Notes under the pieces: model-generated
Seen by the model: the letters and a program-made list of their open reading frames with translations, nothing else
What the model was told of the DNA's origin: nothing
Databases searched by the model: none
NCBI GenBank assembly: GCA_043789035.1
Contig: JAYWIG010000080.1
Location: 1-15,731 of the forward strand
Reading direction: 5' to 3'
DNA: 15,731 bases
DNA from: JAYWIG01 sp043789035
GTDB taxonomy: Bacteria > Pseudomonadota > Gammaproteobacteria > Burkholderiales > Burkholderiaceae_E
Made by a program: the position numbers and the translations under genes
In this document: positions 1-7,691 of the stretch, piece by piece
Layout: each line of letters starts with the position of its first letter
Numbering within the stretch: the stretch's first letter is position 1

Positions 1-794
1 AGCTCGTCAACGATAATAGCTTGACGATCTTTACCTTTTTCAATGTCTTCAAAGTGCGTCTTAGCGCGCATCAGCACGCGGCCGCGGCCGGTTCGATAAC
101 CTTCACGCACGCCTGCTACGCCATAAATGATTCCAGCTGTAGGGAAGTCTGGCGCAGGAATAATTTCAATAACTTCGTCAATCGTTGCATCAGTCTTACG
201 CAAAAGCAGCAAGCAAGCATCGATCACTTCAGTCAGGTTATGCGGCGGAATATTGGTAGCCATACCAACGGCTATACCTGACGAACCATTAATCAATAAG
301 TTAGGGATTCTGGCCGGCAAAACAACCGGTTCACGCTCTTTACCGTCGTAGTTTGGCTGAAAATCGACAGTTTCTTTGTCAATATCGGAAAGTAATTCGG
401 CGGCAATTTTGTCAAGACGGCACTCTGTATATCGCATCGCAGCGGCGTTGTCACCGTCTACCGAGCCAAAGTTGCCTTGCCCATCAACCAAGGTGTAGCG
501 CAGCGAAAAATCTTGTGCCATACGAACTAAGGTATCGTAAATCGCGCTGTCGCCGTGGGGGTGGTATTTACCCATGACTTCACCGACCACACGAGCACAC
601 TTTACATAAGGTCGATTCCAAACGTTATTCGACTCATGCATCGCGAACAAAACGCGTCTATGCACAGGCTTTAAACCGTCGCGAACGTCAGGAAGAGCTC
701 GCCCAACGATCACGCTCATGGCGTAATCCAGGTAAGACCGCCGCATTTCCTCTTCTAGGCTAATCGGCAGTGTTTCTTTAGCAAATGAATCCAT
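1..794 (-). CDS. gyrA: DNA gyrase subunit A, N-terminal part (runs off window start)
   Basis: This is the 5' portion (about 264 codons) of the gyrase A subunit, the DNA-cleaving part of the type II topoisomerase that introduces negative supercoils. Reading the minus strand from the ATG at 794, the protein begins MDSFAKETLPISLEEEM and continues into the conserved SYLDYAMSVIVGRALPDVRDGLKPVHRR block (residues 20-47). The quinolone-resistance region reads GKYHPHGDSAIYDT, with Ser83 and Asp87 in E. coli numbering. The active-site tyrosine is in AAMRYTE at residue 122. The S83/D87 pair is the wild-type, quinolone-susceptible configuration known from E. coli. The gene is divergent from the amidohydrolase gene at 979. 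No convincing -10 element could be assigned in the 184-bp gap. The 3' part lies outside the window. Identification is secure. Confidence 0.98.
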   Translation of the reverse strand, partial: MDSFAKETLPISLEEEMRRSYLDYAMSVIVGRALPDVRDGLKPVHRRVLFAMHESNNVWNRPYVKCARVVGEVMGKYHPHGDSAIYDTLVRMAQDFSLRYTLVDGQGNFGSVDGDNAAAMRYTECRLDKIAAELLSDIDKETVDFQPNYDGKEREPVVLPARIPNLLINGSSGIAVGMATNIPPHNLTEVIDACLLLLRKTDATIDEVIEIIPAPDFPTAGIIYGVAGVREGYRTGRGRVLMRAKTHFEDIEKGKDRQAIIVDE

Positions 795-966
795 GGAGTA
801 TTTCTTAAGCGTATGCGCTTACTTGCATCAACAGGTGTCAACCAGGGAATGTTTCGAGGATTACGAACTCAAAACCCTTGACCTTAGGATTTTAGCATCG
901 CGTACGCGTCACCTCGCGGTCGTCTGGCCGCCCATAGGTGAGGCTAAGTATTTTTGGGTTTTCTTT

Positions 967-972
967 TATGAT
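967..972 (+). promoter_or_regulatory. Candidate -10 element for the amidohydrolase gene
   Basis: TATGAT at 967-972 matches the sigma70 -10 consensus at 5 of 6 positions and ends 7 bases before the ATG at 979. If used, transcription would begin at or next to the start codon. No Shine-Dalgarno sequence is present between it and the ATG, and no good -35 element is seen 16-18 bases upstream, so this is tentative. Confidence 0.3.
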
Positions 973-978
973 CTCACC

Positions 979-2331
979 ATGAAGATAACGATATTGACAC
1001 CGCGCTGGATAGCGCCCGTGATGCCCGACAACGTCATTTTGGAAAACCACAGTGTAGTAATTCAAGGCGAAACTATTTTGGCGTTACTGCCAACCCTGCA
1101 AGCCAAGTCACTATATCCCGAGGCGCTTGAACATTTGTATCCACAAAGCCTAATGATTCCTGGCCTTATCAACGCTCATAGTCACGCGGCCATGTCCCTA
1201 CTTCGAGGCGCAGGCGACGATATGCCGCTTAAAGAATGGCTTGAAAATCGAATATGGCCATTGGAAGGTAAATTAGTTTCACCTGAGTTTGTGTTCGATG
1301 GAACAGTTTTGGCGGCCTATGAGATGTTAATGGGCGGCATTACTTGCTTTAACGACATGTACTTTTTTCCCGAATCCACAGCCCGAGCGGCCAAGGCAAT
1401 GGGAATGCGAGCCAATTTGGGTATTGTTGTTTTCGAATTTCCGTCCTCCTACGGCTCTGGGCCTGCGGACTACCTAAGTAAGGGCTTGAAACTTCGAGAC
1501 GAAACCTTGCGTGACGATGACTCGGCAAACCGCTTGCTCAGTTTCTGCTTAGCTCCGCATGCGCCTTACACAGTCTCGAACGACTCCTTTGCCAAAGTCG
1601 CTACTCTTGCCAACGAGTTAGGCCTCGGTATTCAGACGCATTTACATGAAACCGAATTCGAGATCGCTCAAAGCATTTCGGAACACGGTAAACGCCCAAT
1701 CGAGCGCCTTGCCGAGATTGGCTTACTTGGACCCGATTTTGTTGCGATTCATGGTGTGCACTTAACTGAGGGTGATATCGACTTATTAAGGGACGCCAAA
1801 GCATCAGTGGTCCATTGCCCACATTCAAACTTAAAACTCGCTAGCGGATTGGCACCCATTGCCGAACTATTGGCGGCAGGCTTGAGTGTGGCCATTGGCA
1901 CAGACGGTTCAGCGAGCAATAATCGCTTGGATTTGCTTTCCGAGACTCACACTGCCAGCTTATTAAGCAAGGGAATAACAGCCAATGCTCAAGCATTTAA
2001 CGCGAGGCAGGCGCTTTACTCCATGACCATGGCGGGAGCCTTCGCAGTTGGCCGTTCAGCGGAAATAGGCTCCATCGAACCAGGAAAACAGGCAGATATT
2101 GCTGTTTTTGACTTTTCGCCAGTTGAAATGCAACCGGTTCACGATGCAATTTCCCATCTCATCTATGCCGCTCATCGGTCGAACGTCAGTGATGTGTGGA
2201 TTTGCGGTAAGCCTGTTGTCCAGAAACGACAACTTGCACACAGTGGCGCTAAGGCGACAGTTTCCGAAGTGGTTGCTCGCAGTGGGCTGTGGCACAATAA
2301 AGTGAGTGAAATGCTTGTGTGCAATCCGTAA
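979..2331 (+). CDS. mtaD: TRZ/ATZ-family amidohydrolase, probable 5-methylthioadenosine/S-adenosylhomocysteine deaminase
   Basis: A 450-residue metal-dependent hydrolase of the amidohydrolase superfamily (TRZ/ATZ/MtaD group). Members deaminate methylthioadenosine or S-adenosylhomocysteine to the inosine derivatives in the cytosol. The metal-site motifs are all visible: H-S-H at 67-69 in PGLINAHSHAAMSLLRG, HLHET at 221-225, IHGVHL around His258, and GTDG with Asp309. The frame stays open upstream to 793, but that would overlap the gyrA start. The ATG at 979 gives the N-terminus usual for the family (strand, then RWIAPV). No Shine-Dalgarno precedes it. In Pseudomonas the homologous gene also lies between gyrA and ubiG, next to mtnA, which supports the MTA/SAH assignment. 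Related guanine or chlorohydrolase-type activities cannot be excluded. It is followed by a 194-bp gap before ompA, with no clear terminator. Confidence 0.87.
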   Translation: MKITILTPRWIAPVMPDNVILENHSVVIQGETILALLPTLQAKSLYPEALEHLYPQSLMIPGLINAHSHAAMSLLRGAGDDMPLKEWLENRIWPLEGKLVSPEFVFDGTVLAAYEMLMGGITCFNDMYFFPESTARAAKAMGMRANLGIVVFEFPSSYGSGPADYLSKGLKLRDETLRDDDSANRLLSFCLAPHAPYTVSNDSFAKVATLANELGLGIQTHLHETEFEIAQSISEHGKRPIERLAEIGLLGPDFVAIHGVHLTEGDIDLLRDAKASVVHCPHSNLKLASGLAPIAELLAAGLSVAIGTDGSASNNRLDLLSETHTASLLSKGITANAQAFNARQALYSMTMAGAFAVGRSAEIGSIEPGKQADIAVFDFSPVEMQPVHDAISHLIYAAHRSNVSDVWICGKPVVQKRQLAHSGAKATVSEVVARSGLWHNKVSEMLVCNP

Positions 2332-2525
2332 AAAGCTAGTTTTAGTTGGTTAAGGTAGTTTTTTTCGAAGCGCATACCTGTATTCATGCTGGATTTGTCG
2401 GGTCAACCGAATACCTTTGGGTTGATCGTTGAACCGGCTTTATAGGTTAGCGCCATAGCTCTTTTGGCTTGGTGCTTGATTTTTTAGATTTATTTTTGCT
2501 GAATTGCTCTACCGAGAGGAGAAAC

Positions 2526-3233
2526 ATGAAAAAACCGGTAACCCTGGCTCATCTAGTCGCCGCAACCATTTTGGCTGCTACTACTACCGTCGCCACTGCC
2601 CAAACAGGCAACCCTACCAACAGCGGCTATGTACTGAGCCCAGATGGCAAGGTTGTTGTTGATCCATTTGGCCTTTGCTGGAGAACTGGATTCTGGACAC
2701 CTGCCAACGCTATTAAAGGTTGCGATGAGGATTTGATGCCTAAAGCGGCACCAGCGCCTGCCCCAGCTCCTGCTGCTGCACCAGCTCCGGCGCCCGTTGC
2801 ACCACGTCCAGCGCCAGCACCTGCTCCAGCAGCAGTGGTTCCAGTGCCGGCCCCAGCTCCTGCTGGCCCAACTACAGAGAAAGTTACTTTCGCTGCTGAT
2901 GCATTCTTCGATACTGGTAAATCAGTATTGAAACCAGAAGGCAAAGCTAAGTTAGATGACCTCAAAGGTAAGCTCTCAGGTATTGCTCTTGAAGTGATCA
3001 TCGCCGTTGGACATACCGATTCTCGTGGCAGCGACTCTTACAACCAAAAGTTGTCTGTGAAGCGTGCTGAAGCTGTTAAAGCTTACTTGGTATCGAAAGG
3101 TACTGAAGCTAACCGTGTTTACACGGAAGGTAAAGGCGAGAAGCAGCCAGTTGCTGACAATAAGACTAAAGACGGAATGGCTAAAAATCGCCGTGTTGAA
3201 ATCGAAGTTGTTGGTACACGTGCCAAAAAATAA
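2526..3233 (+). CDS. ompA: OmpA-family outer-membrane/peptidoglycan-binding protein
   Basis: A 235-residue envelope protein. A signal peptide occupies residues 1 to about 25 (Lys2-Lys3, hydrophobic stretch, cleavage near ATA-Q). A short conserved segment with CWRTGFWTPA and two cysteines (51 and 66, plausibly a disulfide) follows. Residues 74-115 are an Ala/Pro-rich linker. The C-terminal OmpA/MotB domain (about 118-230) contains GHTDSRGS and the NRRVEIEV ending. Asp165 and Arg180 have the spacing of the diaminopimelate-binding pair known from other OmpA domains. There is no eight-stranded barrel domain as in E. coli OmpA, so this is the short Burkholderiales type that anchors peptidoglycan to the envelope. 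The ATG at 2526 is chosen over an upstream in-frame start because a strong Shine-Dalgarno (GAGAGGAG) precedes it and the signal peptide starts there. A terminator follows, so it ends its own transcript. Confidence 0.93.
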   Translation: MKKPVTLAHLVAATILAATTTVATAQTGNPTNSGYVLSPDGKVVVDPFGLCWRTGFWTPANAIKGCDEDLMPKAAPAPAPAPAAAPAPAPVAPRPAPAPAPAAVVPVPAPAPAGPTTEKVTFAADAFFDTGKSVLKPEGKAKLDDLKGKLSGIALEVIIAVGHTDSRGSDSYNQKLSVKRAEAVKAYLVSKGTEANRVYTEGKGEKQPVADNKTKDGMAKNRRVEIEVVGTRAKK

Positions 3234-3255
3234 TTCGCTCTAGGCGTTTTATTAG

Positions 3256-3281
3256 AAAACCCCGCAATGCGGGGTTTTTTT
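3256..3281 (+). terminator. Rho-independent terminator after ompA
   Basis: A 6-bp GC stem (CCCCGC / GCGGGG) with a 3-base AAT loop is flanked by A-rich sequence on the left and a T-run on the right (AAAACCCCGC-AAT-GCGGGGTTTTTTT). It starts 22 bases after the ompA stop. The A and T flanks can pair to extend the stem. It separates ompA from ubiG transcription. Confidence 0.93.
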
Positions 3282-3291
3282 ATGGGTTAAA

Positions 3292-3320
3292 TTTTCACTC
3301 GAAGCGTCCTCGGTGATAAT
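3292..3320 (+). promoter_or_regulatory. Candidate sigma70 promoter for ubiG and the downstream operon
   Basis: TTTTCA (3292-3297, 4 of 6 to consensus) is separated by 17 bases from GATAAT (3315-3320, 5 of 6). The promoter lies in the 45-bp gap between the ompA terminator and the ubiG start codon, the only place a promoter for ubiG can lie without being inside the terminator or ompA. The -10 ends 7 bases before the ATG, so the predicted transcription start coincides with the start codon. Confidence 0.5.
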
Positions 3321-3326
3321 AGGGCT

Positions 3327-4076
3327 ATGACTACATCTAACGCTACAAATTCGCCTTCGACATCCCCTACTGCTTTCGTTAATGCTGACGAGGCAGAGCT
3401 TGCTAAATTTTCCGCATTGGCGGCGAAGTGGTGGGACCCAAACTCCGAGTTTCGACCATTACACCAAATCAATCCGCTTCGGCTCGAGTGGATTCACGAG
3501 TTGGCGAATGTCACTGGAAAGCGAGTCGTTGACGTCGGTTGCGGCGGTGGCATTTTGACTGAAGCAATGGCCAACAAAGGTGCAACTGCTCTCGGTGTCG
3601 ATTTGGCAGATAAGTCGCTCAAAGTAGCCAAATTGCATGCACTTCAATCAAAAGCTAATGTCGCTTACGAAACCATCTCAGCAGAAGATCTTGCAGCACG
3701 AGAGCCAGAATCATTCGACATTGTTACCTGCATGGAAATGCTCGAACACGTACCTAGCCCACCATCGATTATTCAAGCCTGCGCAGCAATGGTGAAGCCG
3801 GGCGGCTGGGTGTTTTTCTCCACACTCAACCGAAACCCAAAAAGCTTCCTTTTCGCCATTGTTGGCGCTGAATATGTACTTAACTTGCTGCCCAAAGGCA
3901 CGCATGACTTCAACAAATTCATTAAGCCGGCAGAACTCTCACGCGCAGCTCGCGATTCAGGTTTATTGCAACGCGCCACAAAGGGAATGCTCTATAACCC
4001 TTTAACCAAAGTCTATCGGTTAGATAACGCTGATTTAAGCGTGAACTATATGATGGCTTGGCAAAAACCTCTATGA
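3327..4076 (+). CDS. ubiG: Ubiquinone biosynthesis O-methyltransferase UbiG
   Basis: A 249-residue SAM-dependent methyltransferase catalysing the two O-methylations of ubiquinone biosynthesis (on 2-polyprenyl-6-hydroxyphenol and 3-demethylubiquinol). The UbiG signature is clear: AKFSALAAKWWDPNSEFRPLH (24-46), SAM motif I VVDVGCGGG (67-75), acidic Asp92 ending strand 2, CMEMLEHV near 133-140, and the KPGGWVFFSTLNR block. The lipid-facing GTHDFNKFIKPAEL segment is present. The N-terminus is about 18 residues longer than most UbiG proteins and Ser/Thr-rich, but no other start codon fits before the conserved block. The start codon lacks a usable Shine-Dalgarno; the AGGG just upstream is only 2 bases away. 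Its last four bases ATGA are shared with the start of the phosphatase gene. Confidence 0.96.
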   Translation: MTTSNATNSPSTSPTAFVNADEAELAKFSALAAKWWDPNSEFRPLHQINPLRLEWIHELANVTGKRVVDVGCGGGILTEAMANKGATALGVDLADKSLKVAKLHALQSKANVAYETISAEDLAAREPESFDIVTCMEMLEHVPSPPSIIQACAAMVKPGGWVFFSTLNRNPKSFLFAIVGAEYVLNLLPKGTHDFNKFIKPAELSRAARDSGLLQRATKGMLYNPLTKVYRLDNADLSVNYMMAWQKPL

Positions 4077-4756
4077 AGCTGCCATTTAAACCACACGCTA
4101 TTTTGTTCGATCTTGATGGAACGCTCGCAGATACTGCCGCAGACTTGGCAGCCCCTGTGAATGCAATGAGATTAGAGCGCGGGCTACCCGCAATGCCCCT
4201 GGATGATTTACGCCCTTATGCATCAATGGGGGCTAGAGGCCTGCTCAAAAAAGGCCTAGGCGTAGAGAAAGAGTCGCCAGAATTTGAACCGTTAAGAATT
4301 GATTTCCTGCAGCGGTACGAGGCGGCGATGATGGTCGAAACAAGACTCTTCGACGGGTTTGACGGAGAGTCAGGTGTTTTAGCTCAATTGAAAACGCAAG
4401 GTATCGCATGGGGAGTAGTAAGTAACAAGGTTGAGCGCTATGTGCGACCTATTCTGAAAGAACTTGGTGTCACCGATGATTCCGTTTGCATCGTCGGCGG
4501 CGACACCAGTGGGTTCGCAAAACCTCATCCGGAACCCTTGTTATACGGCTGCCGTTTCGCAAACTTAGACCCAACTAAATGCGTCTATGTGGGCGACGAC
4601 TTGAGAGATATCGAAGCTGGAAAAGCAGCCGGCATGATTACAATTGCTGCTGCATATGGTTTTTGTGGTGCGTCTGAACCATTGCATTGGGGCGCACACT
4701 ACATATTAAACAGCCCTTCTGATCTACTATTACTACTTTCGTCGGAGAGAACATGA
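4073..4756 (+). CDS. gph: HAD-superfamily phosphatase, phosphoglycolate phosphatase type (Gph; MupP possible)
   Basis: A 227-residue cytosolic phosphatase. HAD motif I is FDLDGT with nucleophile Asp13 and acid Asp15. Motif II is VVSNK (Ser117), motif III Lys150 in AKPHPEP, and motif IV YVGDDLRD with Asp175/Asp176. A helical cap (about 20-95) lies between motifs I and II, as in Gph. The usual reaction would be dephosphorylation of 2-phosphoglycolate. In Pseudomonas, however, the homologue directly after ubiG is MupP, which removes phosphate from N-acetylmuramate 6-phosphate in cell-wall recycling. Sequence alone does not settle which. The ATG at 4073 overlaps the ubiG stop (ATGA) and gives the normal family N-terminus; an in-frame TTG at 4058 is less likely. 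Its stop in turn overlaps the tctC start. Confidence 0.88.
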   Translation: MKLPFKPHAILFDLDGTLADTAADLAAPVNAMRLERGLPAMPLDDLRPYASMGARGLLKKGLGVEKESPEFEPLRIDFLQRYEAAMMVETRLFDGFDGESGVLAQLKTQGIAWGVVSNKVERYVRPILKELGVTDDSVCIVGGDTSGFAKPHPEPLLYGCRFANLDPTKCVYVGDDLRDIEAGKAAGMITIAAAYGFCGASEPLHWGAHYILNSPSDLLLLLSSERT

Positions 4757-5703
4757 AAACACTAACCTCTGCACTGTTAACGATTTCAGCATCACTATTA
4801 GTTGCGAGTTCTGCGCTGGCTTTCGATCAAATCAAGATGATGATTCCAGCCAACCCCGGCGGAGGTTGGGATCAAACAGGCCGAAGCTTAGGCGCAGCAA
4901 TAGTCTCCGCAGGGCAAGCAAAGGGAATTACCTATGACAATAAAGGTGGCGCTGGCGGCACCATTGGTTTGTCACAATTTGTCAATACCGAGAAAGCTAA
5001 TCCCAACGCCTTAATGGTGATGGGTGCGGTAATGGTCGGCGGTATTGAAATGAGTAAGCCTCCGGTAACGCTGAAAAACGTTACTCCGATTGCGCGCTTA
5101 ACGGCAGACACCATGATTGTCGTCGTTCCTGCTAACTCCCCTATTCAGTCTATGAAAGATCTTACGGAAAAGCTTAAAGCGAACCCTGGCTCAGTCTCAT
5201 GGGGTGGAGGCTCAAAAGGTTCGGTTGACCATATTCTTGCAGGCCTAATTGCGAAGGACGTTGGAGTCGATCCATCTAAGGTGAACTACATTCCATTTGC
5301 CGGTGGCGGAGAAGCTAAGGCTGCAGTACTAGGTGGGCAAGTTACGGTTGGTTTGGCCGGAGTATCTGAATTTTTAGCCGATGTGGAAGCTGGCAAAATG
5401 CGCGCACTCGGGGTTTCTTCAAGTTTCAAACTGCGTAACTTCGTAACGCTGAAAGAGCAAGGCATTAACGTCGAAATTTATAACTGGCGTGGTGTTTACG
5501 CAGCCCCCGGTATTAGTGCCGATCAGCGAAAAGCGCTCATCGATGCTGTGGTGAAATCTACCGATTCCGCAAGCTGGAAAGACACATTAAAGAAAAACGA
5601 CTGGGGTGCATTTGTACTTACGGGCGACGATTTCGGTAAATTCTCTGATGCAGAATCAACACGCATTGGGGCTATCCTGAGGGATCTTGGTGTCGCAAAG
5701 TAA
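4753..5703 (+). CDS. tctC: Tripartite tricarboxylate transporter substrate-binding protein (TctC/Bug family)
   Basis: A 316-residue periplasmic solute receptor. A signal peptide (Lys2, hydrophobic 6-20, SALA cleavage near 23) leads into the Bug fold. The ANPGGGWDQTGR segment matches the family's PGG-D-x-x-R ligand-binding loop, followed by NKGGAGGTIG, the usual phosphate/carboxylate-contacting Gly-rich strand. It would deliver a small, probably carboxylated solute to the TctBA membrane pair encoded next. The start codon overlaps the phosphatase stop (ATGA), with GGAG 5 bases upstream, so translation is probably coupled. The gene overlaps tctB by 14 bases. The ligand cannot be read from the sequence; Bug receptors bind citrate, amino acids, aromatic acids and amides. 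Confidence 0.92.
   Translation: MKTLTSALLTISASLLVASSALAFDQIKMMIPANPGGGWDQTGRSLGAAIVSAGQAKGITYDNKGGAGGTIGLSQFVNTEKANPNALMVMGAVMVGGIEMSKPPVTLKNVTPIARLTADTMIVVVPANSPIQSMKDLTEKLKANPGSVSWGGGSKGSVDHILAGLIAKDVGVDPSKVNYIPFAGGGEAKAAVLGGQVTVGLAGVSEFLADVEAGKMRALGVSSSFKLRNFVTLKEQGINVEIYNWRGVYAAPGISADQRKALIDAVVKSTDSASWKDTLKKNDWGAFVLTGDDFGKFSDAESTRIGAILRDLGVAK
5679..5683 (+). promoter_or_regulatory. Ribosome binding site selecting the GTG start of tctB
   Basis: GAGGG inside the end of tctC lies 6 bases before the GTG at 5690 but only 3 bases before the in-frame TTG at 5687. Spacing favours GTG as the start of tctB. Confidence 0.55.
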
Positions 5704-6175
5704 AAGCGTCTCTAGGTTAGTCGGTTCTGCGGTTCTACTAACTGCGACATTTTTCGGTGTTGGGCTACAGTATGTTGACGCTCAAGGCGGCTACGCGGGG
5801 CTATCCCCTCGCTTCCTTGCCACAGTCGTCACCATCGGTTTAACTGTTTGCGGTTTTCTGATTTTTTTCAAGAAAAATTCGGTTTTCTCGGAAAGTGAAG
5901 ATGCTGGCACTGCAATCAACACCGACGCCCGATTTAAGCGTTTAGCCATTTTAGTGGGTGGTTTAGTTGCCCATCTGCTCGCAATTGGTTTAGTCGGTTT
6001 CGTCATTGCAAGCGGCTTTTTGATGACTGTGGTCGCATATGCTTACGGTAATCAACGAATCGTACGTAATCTGTCGATAGGCATTGCAATCGCCTTACCA
6101 ATTTGGGCTTTGTTTACCCAAGTTCTCGGGCTAAACCTGCCGATTCTTCCATTATTAAGTATGCTCAAATTATGA
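5690..6175 (+). CDS. tctB: Tripartite tricarboxylate transporter small membrane subunit (TctB)
   Basis: A 161-residue integral membrane protein with the TctB pattern of four hydrophobic segments at about 10-26, 43-60, 85-118 and 128-150. Between the first two lies GGYAGLSPRF, the short loop usual in TctB. A charged cytoplasmic or periplasmic stretch (61-84) separates the halves. It forms the transporter membrane part with TctA and is driven by an ion gradient. Its placement between tctC and tctA gives the standard C-B-A order. The start is taken as GTG 5690 on Shine-Dalgarno spacing; TTG 5687 would add one residue. It overlaps tctC by 14 bases, and its stop shares ATGA with tctA. TctB sequences are weakly conserved, so the call rests on topology plus context. 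Confidence 0.88.
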   Translation: MSQSKSVSRLVGSAVLLTATFFGVGLQYVDAQGGYAGLSPRFLATVVTIGLTVCGFLIFFKKNSVFSESEDAGTAINTDARFKRLAILVGGLVAHLLAIGLVGFVIASGFLMTVVAYAYGNQRIVRNLSIGIAIALPIWALFTQVLGLNLPILPLLSMLKL

Positions 6176-7671
6176 TGGATTTAATATCTACTGCGATGAG
6201 TTCGCTTGCAGGTGGGTTCGCCTCGGCACTTACTCCTCTGAATCTTTTATGGGCTTTAGCAGGTTGCTTTATCGGAACCGCAATCGGCGTATTGCCCGGC
6301 ATAGGCCCAGCGTTAACGGTTGCAATGTTATTGCCGCTGACAGCTAAGGTCGAACCAGCTTCAGCCTTAATCCTCTTCGCAGGTATTTATTACGGCGCAA
6401 TGTTTGGTGGCTCGACCACTTCGATCTTGATGAATACCCCGGGGGAATCTGCCACCATGGTCACGGCAATGGAAGGCAACACCATGGCAAAGCATGGGCG
6501 AGCGGGGCCAGCATTAGCCACAGCCGCGATTGGCTCTTTTGTAGCGGGCACCATTGCCACTATCTTGCTTTCTTTCGTGGCACCAGCGGCGGCGCAAGCA
6601 GCGCTGAATTTTGGTCCTGCTGAATACTTCATGATTATGCTGCTGGCATTCACAACAGTATCTTCGGTACTAGGTGCATCTGCGCTCCGGGGCTTATGCG
6701 CTCTCTTTCTAGGCCTTGGTATTGGCTTAGTAGGAATCGAAACAACATCTGGCACTACTCGATATACATTGGGTATTCCGGAACTTTATGATGGCTTCGA
6801 CATCGTGATTGTAGCCGTAGGTTTGTTTGCCGTAGGAGAGGCCCTTTACAACGTGCTATACCTCCAGCCAGCGGCCACTATTAATAAAATGTCGCAGGTT
6901 AAAATGTCCGCAAGCGATTGGAAGCGCTCCATCCCTGCATGGCTACGTGGTTCATTCATAGGCTTTCCGTTTGGTCTGATACCTGCGGGTGGTGCGGAAA
7001 TTCCTACGTTTATTTCCTATGCTACGGAAAAAAAACTCTCAAAATACCAAGAAGAGTTTTCTTCCAATGGTGGCAAAGGTGCTATTGAAGGGGTTGCCGG
7101 GCCTGAAGCCGCTAACAATGCGGCGGTGACTGGTGCACTCGCACCGTTACTAACACTCGGTATTCCGGTGTCAAGCACAACGGCAATTTTGTTAGCCGCT
7201 TTTCAAAACTATAACTTGCAACCCGGCCCCACGTTGATGCAAACCTCAGGCGTTTTGGTCTGGACATTGATTGCATCTCTCTACATCGGCAACGTGATGT
7301 TGCTCGTACTCAACCTACCCTTGGTGGGTATCTGGGTTCGCATATTACGCATCCCAACGCCACTGCTTTATGGTGGGATTCTGATCTTCTCTACTTTGGG
7401 CGCGTACTCAATTCGACAGAGCTGGTTTGACCTCCTAACTCTGCTACTCATTGGTTTACTTGGCTTAGGCATGCGGCGCTATGGTTTTCCCACTGCGCCG
7501 GTGATCGTCGGAATGATCTTAGGCCCCATGGCTGAAAAGCAATTACGCAATGCGCTCTCGATTGCTCAAGGCGATTGGACAGTGTTTGTGACTCGCCCAA
7601 TTTGTCTGGTTATTTTGGGTGTAATTTTAAGTGTGCTGATATTGCCTAAGGTGTTTAGCAAGAAGGCCTGA
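6172..7671 (+). CDS. tctA: Tripartite tricarboxylate transporter large membrane subunit (TctA)
   Basis: A 499-residue polytopic membrane protein, the usual length for TctA, with about 11-12 hydrophobic segments. Family motifs are present: GVLPGIGPALT (39-49), MFGGSTTSILMNTPGE (77-92), and the duplicated-half counterpart GPEAANNAAVTG (310-321) followed by LTLGIPVSSTTAI. It is the ion-coupled translocation subunit that imports the solute supplied by TctC. The frame is open upstream to 6103, but the ATG at 6172 (ATGA overlap with the tctB stop), or the adjacent ATG at 6175, gives the normal N-terminus. A 20-bp gap separates it from the creatininase-family gene. Identification is secure; the substrate is unknown. 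Confidence 0.95.
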   Translation: MMDLISTAMSSLAGGFASALTPLNLLWALAGCFIGTAIGVLPGIGPALTVAMLLPLTAKVEPASALILFAGIYYGAMFGGSTTSILMNTPGESATMVTAMEGNTMAKHGRAGPALATAAIGSFVAGTIATILLSFVAPAAAQAALNFGPAEYFMIMLLAFTTVSSVLGASALRGLCALFLGLGIGLVGIETTSGTTRYTLGIPELYDGFDIVIVAVGLFAVGEALYNVLYLQPAATINKMSQVKMSASDWKRSIPAWLRGSFIGFPFGLIPAGGAEIPTFISYATEKKLSKYQEEFSSNGGKGAIEGVAGPEAANNAAVTGALAPLLTLGIPVSSTTAILLAAFQNYNLQPGPTLMQTSGVLVWTLIASLYIGNVMLLVLNLPLVGIWVRILRIPTPLLYGGILIFSTLGAYSIRQSWFDLLTLLLIGLLGLGMRRYGFPTAPVIVGMILGPMAEKQLRNALSIAQGDWTVFVTRPICLVILGVILSVLILPKVFSKKA

Positions 7672-7691
7672 TCGAAAGGAAAGTTATCTTG

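Noticed and set aside
795..841. Perfect TTGACA -35 on the minus strand (836-841) as a gyrA promoter
   Set aside because: No hexamer 15-19 bases downstream matches the -10 consensus at more than 3 positions, so a full promoter cannot be supported.
793..978. In-frame N-terminal extension of the amidohydrolase, giving 512 residues
   Set aside because: It begins on the gyrA start codon and crosses the divergent promoter gap; its residues do not resemble the family N-terminus, whereas the ATG at 979 does.
2332..2525. Regulatory or structured RNA element upstream of ompA (TCAACC / GGTTGA partial inverted repeat near 2402-2425)
   Set aside because: The stem is only 6 bp with a long loop and no clear partner structure; several AT-rich -10-like hexamers exist but none has a well-placed -35. 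An ompA promoter must lie here but I cannot place it.
2627..3001. 124-residue open frame on the minus strand opposite ompA, Gly/Ala-rich
   Set aside because: It is the antisense shadow of the Ala-Pro linker; compositional bias keeps the frame open and there is no family resemblance.
6390..6755. 121-residue minus-strand frame inside tctA and similar long antisense frames at 7731-8099, 12810-13145 and 14899-15216
   Set aside because: They lie wholly opposite well-supported genes and show no recognisable domain or Shine-Dalgarno.
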